Below are positions 1 through 6,352 of a stretch of 34,370 bases of DNA, in pieces (position 1 is the stretch's first letter; every line of letters begins with the position of its first letter). Location: positions 1 through 34,370 of the forward strand of contig CAZYOF010000027.1 in NCBI GenBank assembly GCA_964648485.1, read 5' to 3'. The position numbers were made by a program, and so were the translations under genes. Source of the stretch: DAIOEK01 sp964648485 (GTDB lineage: Bacteria > Chloroflexota > Anaerolineae > Anaerolineales > Anaerolineaceae). The notes below the pieces were generated by a model. It was not told the DNA's origin. It saw only the letters and a program-made list of their open reading frames with translations, and ran no database searches.

Positions 1-3
1 TGA

Positions 4-12
4 CTCACCTCT
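4..12 (-). promoter_or_regulatory. Ribosome binding site of a gene starting beyond the left edge
   Basis: Read on the minus strand this is AGAGGTGAG. It closely resembles the sites in front of ndk (AGAGGTG) and plsX (GAGGTG) in this window. Only three bases remain before the window ends, so the start codon of a leftward gene probably lies just outside. This is an inference from one motif; no coding sequence can be seen. Confidence 0.45.
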
Positions 13-295
13 TTTGTTAAGGTTCAGTAATTTACAGAAAGTATGTTACACGTACTAAGATTAATTTGAATATTTTATTATTATTATTATGCATGTTGTC
101 TATTCGTCTATGGAATTAATACCATGTAAATATATCTATAATCAATATTTTGCGTGATTACAAATACTCATACAACCTGAAAATGGTAAACACTCCATCC
201 TTAATATCTGCTGGTAATGGCTATCGTACGAACTGAAGGATTCCCACAAAGGTGATCAGGATTAAACCTATTAAAAGTATTTAAATATGCTAAAT
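13..295. other. AT-rich non-coding stretch
   Basis: About 280 bases without a convincing gene. It contains a short TTA trinucleotide run near 76-90. On the minus strand there is a weak promoter-like pair, TTCAAA and TAACAT separated by 16 bases, which could serve the gene off the left edge. Otherwise I see nothing in it. Confidence 0.5.
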
Positions 296-327
296 AAAAC
301 AACCCTCACCAAAGTGAAGGTTGTTTT
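296..327 (-). terminator. Rho-independent terminator of tRNA-Asp
   Basis: A 14-base stem (296-309 with 314-327) closes over a four-base loop. The only irregular pair becomes a G-U wobble in minus-strand RNA, which favours that direction. The stem is followed on the minus strand by a T-rich run. It begins only a few bases after the 3' end of tRNA-Asp. Confidence 0.8.
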
Positions 328-330
328 CTG

Positions 331-404
331 CGGGAGCGACGGGATTTGAACCCGCGATCTCGGCCTTGACAGGGCCGCATGTTAGACCGCTACACCACGC
401 CCCC
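331..404 (-). tRNA. tRNA-Asp (anticodon GTC)
   Basis: A complete 74-base cloverleaf. The acceptor stem GGGGGCG pairs with CGCTCCC with one G-U pair. The D arm contains GTGTAGCGGTCTAACA. The anticodon stem CGGCC/GGCCG encloses the loop CTGTCAA, giving anticodon GTC at 368-370. The T arm is GCGGG-TTCAAAT-CCCGT. The discriminator is G and the CCA end is not encoded. It lies just downstream of ndk on the same strand, has its own promoter candidate and is followed by a terminator. Confidence 0.96.
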
Positions 405-415
405 GAACGGATGAT

Positions 416-444
416 ATATTATCATGACCGGCTTGCAACGTCAA
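416..444 (-). promoter_or_regulatory. Promoter candidate for tRNA-Asp
   Basis: On the minus strand TTGACG (444-439) is followed after exactly 17 bases by TAATAT (421-416). The predicted start lies about five bases before the mature tRNA. There is no terminator between ndk and the tRNA, so read-through from ndk is also possible. Confidence 0.55.
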
Positions 445-455
445 GGAACTTGTGT

Positions 456-908
456 CTATAAATCGAAAATCCATCCATCCGTTACGCGATCCCAGCTTAC
501 CAATTCTTCTGCATCAAACCACATGGCAATTTCAATTTCGGCATTTTCAACACTATCACTGGCATGGGTCAGGTTCCGGCTGGTCATTAAACCCAGGTCA
601 TGCCTGACCGTTCCCGGAGCTGCGTTCAATGGATTGGTTGCTCCCATAGTTTGCCGAATGGCTGAGATGGCAGAAGGTCCTTCCCAGACCATTGCCATGA
701 CAGGGGAGGCGGTAATATATCTGATCAAGCCATCATAAAAAGGTTTTCCTTTGTGAATGGCATAATGGCGTTCGGCAAGGGATTTATCCACCTGAAGGAA
801 TTTGGCAGCAACCAGTTTTAAACCGCGTGTTTCCATTCGTTTGATGATTTCTCCGATCAGACCACGCTGAACTCCATCGGGTTTTATTAAGACAAGCGAG
901 CGTTCCAA
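456..908 (-). CDS. ndk: Nucleoside diphosphate kinase
   Basis: The enzyme moves the terminal phosphate from ATP to other nucleoside diphosphates through a phosphohistidine, balancing NTP and dNTP pools in the cytoplasm. The protein has 150 residues, the usual size. It opens with the family signature ERSLVLIKPDGVQRG and contains the active-site segment NLTHASDS, whose histidine is the phosphorylated residue. The reading frame stays open further upstream, but the family N-terminus, an AGAGGTG ribosome site at 914-920 and the position just after the preceding gene's terminator all point to a TTG start at 908. It is followed by tRNA-Asp on the same strand. No odd residues were noticed. Confidence 0.96.
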   Translation of the reverse strand: MERSLVLIKPDGVQRGLIGEIIKRMETRGLKLVAAKFLQVDKSLAERHYAIHKGKPFYDGLIRYITASPVMAMVWEGPSAISAIRQTMGATNPLNAAPGTVRHDLGLMTSRNLTHASDSVENAEIEIAMWFDAEELVSWDRVTDGWIFDL

Positions 909-931
909 AATAGCACCTCTGCAGACTGTGA

Positions 932-966
932 TAAAAAAAATACTCGGGGTATGCTTACCCCGAGTA
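932..966 (-). terminator. Rho-independent terminator behind the TPR/PDWL gene
   Basis: A 10-base stem (941-950 with 957-966) with a six-base loop is followed on the minus strand by eight T. It lies 23 bases after the stop of the TPR gene and before the ndk ribosome site, so ndk probably has a separate start or depends on read-through. Confidence 0.9.
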
Positions 967-989
967 GTATAACATATCAATTCTTATTG

Positions 990-3900
990 TTATTGAAGGT
1001 ATTCTTCTGCCTTCGTATAGGCATCAAGGGCATTTTGCAGGTTACCATTTCTGCCATATGCATCCCCCAGAACAACCCATAGATTGAAGTCGGTTGGGTG
1101 TTCTTTGAGGGTGGCATCGACAATCTTGATTACATCATCGAGTTTATGTTCAGCAGAAACAAGACTAGAGAGGGAGGGAAGGGCTTTTTCCAATTCTCCT
1201 GCTTCGATCGCTTGAAGAGCCTGTGCATAAACTGCTTCGTAATCATTTCCATCTGATGGAACTGGCGCCTCCTGGACGGGTTGGACCTCAACTACCGGTT
1301 CGATGGATTCTGATATGGTTTCAGGAACTTCTGCAACAGGTTCTGGTTCAAGAGCAGTAATACCTTCTTCCAATACAGGTTCAGAAATCGATGTTTCTTC
1401 AAGCACAGTTTCAACCGCAGTGGCTTCTACAACTTCTGGCTCAATGATCTCTTCAGGCTGGGCAACTTCTTCTGCCTGAGATTCCACTTCTTCTTCAACA
1501 GCAAGCGCAGGCTCTTCAACTACGGTTTCTTCAGGGACAATAATTTCATCGAGCGCAGCGGCAACTTCTGCTTCTGTTTCAGCAGGTACTTCTGCCACAG
1601 ATTCTGCGGTCTCTTCCTCAGTAAATCCTTCCATATCTATTCTTGGAAGTGACTCAGTTACACCGCGTTTCGTTGCGTGTTCTGCGTACAATGGAATACC
1701 AATCGCGGCTGCAGCTGCGGCAGCACTGGCATCTGCAAGAATTGATTCGTCCGCTGTTTCTTCTTCTGTAGTAACTGTTTCTTCAACAGGTTCTGCTGAT
1801 AATACCGGTTCAGATACTGCCTCTGGTGTGGCTTCTTCCAGAGACTCAGGCGATAATTCTGCTGCCGTTTCACCCATGATATCTTTTACTGCTTCTTCAG
1901 CAGAGGGCTCTAACGTTGATTCAGTTACTGCAACAACTTCCGGCTTTTGTGGTTCTTCATCCTGTAACCACTCGGGAAGCTCGCCCGTGGTGGCAACAGC
2001 GCTAATTTCTGCGCCAGTTTCTGCGCTGACCTGCATGTCTTTCAACCAGTCTGGCATATCAGTTTCTGCAGCCGTATCCGCCGCTTCGCCGATCTCTAAT
2101 CCATCCAACCAGTTGGGAACTTCAATGGCTGCATCCGGTTCGGGTGCCGGCTCTGCAGGAGGTAGAGGTGATTCCGCTGGTGGCGTGGAATATCCCTTCA
2201 ACCAATCCGGGAATTCATCGGTACTGGATTCAGCCTGCATCTCGACCGGGCTGGTGCCTTCGGTCGATTCTATTTCACGTAGCCATTCCGGTAATTCTTC
2301 GGCGGCATCTTCCGGGTTGGGCGGGAGTATTGACGTGGTTGGTTTATCTTCTGCAGATTCAACTGCCTGAGTTTCTTCCTCATCACCCGGCAATTCTAGA
2401 GCTGGTAATTCTTCCATCTCTTCTGCAGGAGCAATTTCTGCCTGTTCGGCAGGTGTCTGAACCTCAACCTCCAGTTTCTCCATTTGTGGAGCAGGTTCTT
2501 CCGCAACGGGTTCTGCCATTACAGGGAGTTCCGGTTCAGGTGTTTCTACAACTGGAAGCTCAGCTTCTGGTTCTGGTACTTCAACCGGGGGTAACTCAAC
2601 CGGAGGAGCAGGGGTTTCAACCACCGGAATTTCAAACGACGGTGCCTTTGCTTGCGTTACTGGTTTTTCCTCGCCATCCAGCAAATGAAGCCAATCAGGC
2701 ATCTGTTCTACTTCTTCACGTTCATCCTCCGGTAATACGGCGGTTCGAATTTTATCGATGGGTGGTTCCTCAGGTGGGATTGCCTGTTGAATTTCTGCCA
2801 GCCACTCAGGCATACTTTCTTTTTCTTCCGGACTGAGTGCCATGGTAACCACTTCTTCATGGGTCGGGGATTCCCCAACCGGAGGGACGCTTACAGGAGC
2901 CTGAGGCGGCTGTGTTGTGGTTTCTCCCGCAGACGGGAGGTCTTGCAGCCAATCGGGAACATCTTCTGGTGAAAGGATGCTGGTACCCCCTGCGATTGGG
3001 AAGCCTTCATCCATCACCTGATCTGGCTGCCATTCGGAAGTTGCATCAGCAACTTTTTCTTCCACCTCTGGTGAAATCTCCTGTAGCCAATCGGGTAGTT
3101 CAGCCGGAGATAGTTCTTGATCTTCGGGGGGTAATTCCAAAACCTGTGTGTAAACGGGTGTCGGTTCTGATGGTTCTTCCGATTGCTGTTCAGGTTCTGC
3201 TTGTGGTTCGGGGTTGAAAGCAGGTTGTTCAACCGCTTCTTCAGGTTGTTTGGATGCTTCTGTGTCTGTTTTCTCATCCAATCCGCTCAACCATTCTGAG
3301 AAAGATGCTTCATCTGAGGTTGCTGGTTCAGATGCTGAACCCTCTCCCGTTTCGCCCGGAGCCATCGACTGTAACCAATCTGGAATTTCTCCCGGTGTAA
3401 TTTCGCCATCTGCGGCAGGTTCATCATCTACTTTAATTACCTGGGCAGGCGGAGTATCTTCGGTGATCGTTCCAGCTGTCGCCCAACCGGTTGATTTTAG
3501 AAAATCTGGAATATCTTCATCTTTTTCTGTTTTGACACCTTCGGCTTCCTGCAACCAGTCGGGCAGTTTTTCATCCACAGCTTCTGTTACGACAGGTTGT
3601 GTTGATGCAGTAGGTCCTTCGGCAGATTGCTCGGGGGAGAGGACAGAGGCATCGAGAATTTTTGTAAAGCCCTGAGCACCAAGGTCTTCAACTCCTGCCA
3701 AATCTTTTACAAGCCAATCGGGTGCGGTTTCTTCGCCTGATGCAGATTCGCCACCCTGAGTTTCAGAATCAAAATAAAATTTATCAATGAAGATGGCATC
3801 ATCGGGAATTTGATCGACAGTCAGGCTTGATCCAACAACAGACTCTTCATATGGGTCAAGCGCTATCAGTTTCTTCTGGTAGAAATCTGCCTCTTTGGTT

Positions 3901-4538
3901 TTGCCCTGACCCAGGAGCATCTCGACCATGAGTTTGTTAGTGTCGTAACAAAATGGCAGTTTTTCAAGGATCTTTTGAGCCAGGCTGATGGCTTCGTTAT
4001 TCATCCCTGAAAGAAAATACATTCGGGCTAGAAGGACTTCCAGGTCGGGTCTGTCGGGAGTCTCGTGCAGGATGGATTTAATTTCTGCGATTGCCTGGCG
4101 GTTCTGATTACCACGGGCGTACATACGGCACAGCGCACCACGCGTAAGGCGTATTTTTTGCGGTTCCTGACCATCCCGTTTACCATAGAGGTGTTTGAGT
4201 TCATCTTGAATCGCCTGATTGGAAGGCTGGACTTCAAAAGCCCGCTCCATATGCCAGATTGCTGCTTCAAGGTCGTTTTCTTCACCACGGATGATACTCA
4301 TACCCACATGGGTAACAAAATCATCGGGAACTACAGCCAGCACACGCTGGAAAAGGTCTATCGCTTCTTTGTGGCGATGCGCTTCCAGGTAAGCTTTTCC
4401 CAACAGACGGTAAGTATCCAGGTGTTTGGGATAAGATTGCAGAATGTACTGACAATGAGCAACAGCTTCATCCGTAAGACCGCGGTCAATGAGACTGCTA
4501 ATCTCACGATTATAGGCTCGCAAGGTAATTTTTGGCAT
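990..4538 (-). CDS. Large TPR protein with a central array of PDWL motifs
   Basis: A protein of 1182 residues with three parts. Residues 1-235 are helical tetratricopeptide-like repeats (for example residues 41-75 and 148-195), a protein-binding scaffold. Residues 240-1095 are acidic, rich in P, E, A, T and S, and presumably disordered. This part carries 14 short motifs of the form P-[DE]-W-L between residues 273 and 858. Residues 1098-1182 return to TPR-like helices. An alanine run at 939-945 is followed by a short conserved-looking segment (IGIPLYAEHATKRG). There is no signal peptide or clear membrane segment, so it is probably cytoplasmic. The ATG at 4538 has a strong GGGAGGT site nine bases upstream. 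It lies behind sigA but is separated from it by a terminator. The function is unknown; similar TPR proteins exist in Anaerolineae to my knowledge. A scaffold or adaptor role is inference. Confidence 0.9.
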   Translation of the reverse strand: MPKITLRAYNREISSLIDRGLTDEAVAHCQYILQSYPKHLDTYRLLGKAYLEAHRHKEAIDLFQRVLAVVPDDFVTHVGMSIIRGEENDLEAAIWHMERAFEVQPSNQAIQDELKHLYGKRDGQEPQKIRLTRGALCRMYARGNQNRQAIAEIKSILHETPDRPDLEVLLARMYFLSGMNNEAISLAQKILEKLPFCYDTNKLMVEMLLGQGKTKEADFYQKKLIALDPYEESVVGSSLTVDQIPDDAIFIDKFYFDSETQGGESASGEETAPDWLVKDLAGVEDLGAQGFTKILDASVLSPEQSAEGPTASTQPVVTEAVDEKLPDWLQEAEGVKTEKDEDIPDFLKSTGWATAGTITEDTPPAQVIKVDDEPAADGEITPGEIPDWLQSMAPGETGEGSASEPATSDEASFSEWLSGLDEKTDTEASKQPEEAVEQPAFNPEPQAEPEQQSEEPSEPTPVYTQVLELPPEDQELSPAELPDWLQEISPEVEEKVADATSEWQPDQVMDEGFPIAGGTSILSPEDVPDWLQDLPSAGETTTQPPQAPVSVPPVGESPTHEEVVTMALSPEEKESMPEWLAEIQQAIPPEEPPIDKIRTAVLPEDEREEVEQMPDWLHLLDGEEKPVTQAKAPSFEIPVVETPAPPVELPPVEVPEPEAELPVVETPEPELPVMAEPVAEEPAPQMEKLEVEVQTPAEQAEIAPAEEMEELPALELPGDEEETQAVESAEDKPTTSILPPNPEDAAEELPEWLREIESTEGTSPVEMQAESSTDEFPDWLKGYSTPPAESPLPPAEPAPEPDAAIEVPNWLDGLEIGEAADTAAETDMPDWLKDMQVSAETGAEISAVATTGELPEWLQDEEPQKPEVVAVTESTLEPSAEEAVKDIMGETAAELSPESLEEATPEAVSEPVLSAEPVEETVTTEEETADESILADASAAAAAAAIGIPLYAEHATKRGVTESLPRIDMEGFTEEETAESVAEVPAETEAEVAAALDEIIVPEETVVEEPALAVEEEVESQAEEVAQPEEIIEPEVVEATAVETVLEETSISEPVLEEGITALEPEPVAEVPETISESIEPVVEVQPVQEAPVPSDGNDYEAVYAQALQAIEAGELEKALPSLSSLVSAEHKLDDVIKIVDATLKEHPTDFNLWVVLGDAYGRNGNLQNALDAYTKAEEYLQ
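1965..3722 (-). repeat. Region encoding 14 dispersed PDWL-type motifs
   Basis: The motifs start at residues 273, 326, 344 (PDFL), 386, 414 (SEWL), 482, 528, 577, 614, 750, 777, 808 (PNWL), 829 and 855. Variants are PDWL, PEWL, PNWL, PDFL and SEWL. Several are preceded by an LSPE- or LPE-like element, as in LSPEDVPDWL, LSPAELPDWL and VLPEDEREEVEQMPDWL. Spacing is irregular, from 18 to 136 residues. The repeat is therefore at the protein level; it is not a tandem DNA repeat. Confidence 0.9.
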
Positions 4539-4603
4539 ATCCAGGTTACCTCCCTTGAATAGTATGCAGCATTATCTACCATTATGCAAGTATTGTACCG
4601 ATA

Positions 4604-4632
4604 GAAAAAGTCCTTTCCAGCGGAAAGGACTT
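4604..4632 (-). terminator. Rho-independent terminator of sigA
   Basis: An 11-base perfect stem (4608-4618 with 4622-4632) has a three-base loop and a run of five T on the minus strand. It lies 10 bases after the sigA stop codon. Confidence 0.92.
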
Positions 4633-4642
4633 CATTGTTTTT

Positions 4643-5857
4643 TTACTCTCCAAGGTAATCTCTGAGCTTTCGCCGGATGGTTGGATGACGTAATCTGCTG
4701 AGTGCCTGGGCTTCAATTTGTCTCACACGCTCACGGGTAACCCCCATCTTCCGCCCGACTTCTTCTAGTGTGTATGCCTGACCATCCAGTAAACCATATC
4801 GTAGTTGAAGAATTCGAACTTCACGAGGTGGCAGGCTGTTCAGTACTTCCTCCAAATGTTCCCGTAAAAGGTTATAGGTCGCGCTGTCATCTGGGGGAGG
4901 CGCCTGATCATCTTCGATGAAGTCTCCGAGGACGGAATCTTCTTCATCATCCGTGGGAGTTTCCAATGATAATGGCCGGCGGGCAACCTGAATCATATTC
5001 TCCACTTTCTTTGGAGGTACATCCAGGGCAATTGCCAGCTCATCTACAGATGGTTCGCGACCCAGTTTTTGAGTTAGCTGGTGTTGTACACGCAAGAGTT
5101 TATTGATCTGATCTCCCATGTGGACAGGCACCCGTATGGTACGTCCCTGATCTGCAATGGCGCGCGTAACCGCCTGTCTGATCCACCAGGTTGCATAAGT
5201 CGAGAACTTGTGTCCACGCCGGTAATCAAATTTCTTGGTTGCGCGAATCAGTCCGATGTTGCCTTCCTGAATCAAATCCAGGAAAGGTACACCGCGACCC
5301 ATATATTTTTTTGCAACAGAGATTACCAGGCGACTGTTGGCTGTGATCAGATGTTCACGAGCTCCCCAACCATCTTCAATCAAATGGCGCAGGTCATTGC
5401 GACGCTTGCCATTGGTATTTCCGCGGGCAAGTTCTTCGCGTGACGCCCGACCTCTTTCAATCCGCTGGGCGAGGACAACTTCCTCTTCAGCATTGAGAAG
5501 CGGAACACGGCTTACTTCTTTCAAATACAGACCGATGGTGTCGTTGGTGTCGATGTTCGCCAGGTCATCCATGATATTCGCCTGACGTTCTTCCAACTCA
5601 TCTTCTTCGTCGGGGATTAATTCCTCATCACTCGGACCTTCAATGGAGGCTAAATCCTCGATATATGGGATACCCGCACTTAACAAAGCCGCAAAGGCTT
5701 CTTCCAGCTGCTCTACATCCTGTTCGGCTTCTGGAAAGAAGTGCAGAATATCATCTATGGTGACGTAAGATTTCGTTCTGCCAAGTTCGATCAACCTGGC
5801 AATGGCAGAGTATTCGTCTTCGTCTTCTTCGGTTACATTTAATACAATATCATCCAT
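4643..5857 (-). CDS. sigA: Primary RNA polymerase sigma factor (sigma-70, RpoD/SigA type)
   Basis: Directs RNA polymerase to housekeeping promoters. With the ATG at 5857 the protein has 404 residues. A region 1.1-like helical part lies at about 18-65, followed by an acidic linker at 70-100. Region 1.2 (DTIGLYLKEV) lies at 106-137. Region 2 at 168-240 includes the core-binding NLRLV-like helix (here NSRLVISVAKKY), DLIQEGNIGL, and the -10-reading helix around TYATWWIRQAVTRAI. Region 3 is at 249-325. Region 4 at 338-400 ends with the helix-turn-helix GVTRERVRQIEAQAL. An alternative in-frame TTG lies one codon earlier at 5860. AGGT at 5867-5870 serves either start. The leader contains interleaved inverted repeats (5880-5986). 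The conserved -35/-10 boxes seen in this window fit such a sigma factor. Confidence 0.97.
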   Translation of the reverse strand: MDDIVLNVTEEDEDEYSAIARLIELGRTKSYVTIDDILHFFPEAEQDVEQLEEAFAALLSAGIPYIEDLASIEGPSDEELIPDEEDELEERQANIMDDLANIDTNDTIGLYLKEVSRVPLLNAEEEVVLAQRIERGRASREELARGNTNGKRRNDLRHLIEDGWGAREHLITANSRLVISVAKKYMGRGVPFLDLIQEGNIGLIRATKKFDYRRGHKFSTYATWWIRQAVTRAIADQGRTIRVPVHMGDQINKLLRVQHQLTQKLGREPSVDELAIALDVPPKKVENMIQVARRPLSLETPTDDEEDSVLGDFIEDDQAPPPDDSATYNLLREHLEEVLNSLPPREVRILQLRYGLLDGQAYTLEEVGRKMGVTRERVRQIEAQALSRLRHPTIRRKLRDYLGE

Positions 5858-5879
5858 CAATTGATTACCTGTTTTTTAA

Positions 5880-5986
5880 GCGGCAGAACTCAGCCGCATG
5901 ATTTTTTCACGCGTTATCAGGTATTCTGATCCTAGAGTCTGCCGCAGATTGGGCTTCAATAAAGCTATATCAGAATAACCTTTTTT
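5880..5986. other. Interleaved inverted repeats: sigA leader structure or small RNA
   Basis: Two pairs of complementary segments interleave. Segment 5880-5891 pairs with 5935-5945 (11 base pairs, one bulge). Segment 5919-5930 pairs with 5969-5981 (12 base pairs, one bulge). The order makes a pseudoknot or two mutually exclusive helices. A local 5-base hairpin (5880-5884 with 5893-5897) competes with the first pair. On the minus strand this would be the sigA 5' leader, ending about ten bases before the AGGT site. On the plus strand the second helix is followed at once by six T (5981-5986), which looks like the end of a small RNA. Direction and function are not established. A weak minus promoter candidate is TTGTAA-18-TAGATA at 6085-6056. 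Confidence 0.4.
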
Positions 5987-6317
5987 ATTTTCATTTTCAA
6001 TACCCGCATGACTAAAAAAGAGATAAGAGCTTACTAACCTTTTCCCGCATTGGGTTATCTAGCTGAGAGAATTCATTTCTTACAAAATGAATTGCCATCG
6101 CTGTGTGACCACAAACCCGGCAATCTATATCTATACAACAGTCAGAAATATTCGACCAATTTCCGACTTGTAAATTTATACAGTCGCTTTTGCAAGATTT
6201 CAAGTACCAATTTAGGTTCTAATGTGATACTAATGAAAAATTCGGGAAATTACTCATGATTTTGTCATGAAAGGGTGTATATCATCAGACAAATTAATCG
6301 AATTTTCATTTTTGTCT
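5987..6317. other. AT-rich divergent intergenic region
   Basis: Together with the adjacent leader elements this is the 495-base spacer between sigA and hppA. Short frames exist at 6012-6259, but they lack ribosome sites and family resemblance. Apart from weak promoter-like boxes and a TCATGA pair near 6254-6270, I see no gene in it. Confidence 0.5.
6254..6270. repeat. Paired TCATGA palindromes upstream of hppA
   Basis: Two copies of the palindrome TCATGA (6254-6259 and 6265-6270) lie 11 bases apart, about one helical turn. They sit roughly 50 bases before the hppA -10 box. The arrangement suits an operator for a dimeric regulator but could be chance in AT-rich DNA. Confidence 0.25.
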
Positions 6318-6323
6318 TATAAT
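6318..6323 (+). promoter_or_regulatory. -10 box of the hppA promoter
   Basis: A perfect TATAAT lies 29 bases before the hppA ATG, leaving room for a short leader with the ribosome site GAGGAGA at 6341-6348. No good -35 box is visible at the right distance, so the promoter may need an activator or have an unusual upstream element. Confidence 0.5.
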
Positions 6324-6352
6324 TTAGTTCAAATTTCGGATGAGGAGAAAGT

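Noticed and set aside
76..90. TTA trinucleotide run as a functional repeat
   Set aside because: Only about five units in AT-rich DNA; nothing ties it to a gene.
1828..2836. Long plus-strand open frames (180 and 230 codons) opposite the TPR/PDWL gene
   Set aside because: They are antisense shadows of the proline- and glutamate-rich repeat region; no ribosome site or family resemblance, and the minus frame carries clear TPR domains.
1965..3722. CRISPR or tandem DNA repeat in the TPR gene
   Set aside because: Repetition is at the protein level with irregular spacing and variable codons; there are no constant repeats with unique spacers.
5880..5986. 6S RNA in the sigA leader
   Set aside because: The element lacks the long near-complete hairpin with a central bubble and is too short.
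6012..6259. Short open frames in the sigA-hppA spacer
   Set aside because: No ribosome sites, no recognisable protein character, AT-rich; more likely regulatory DNA.
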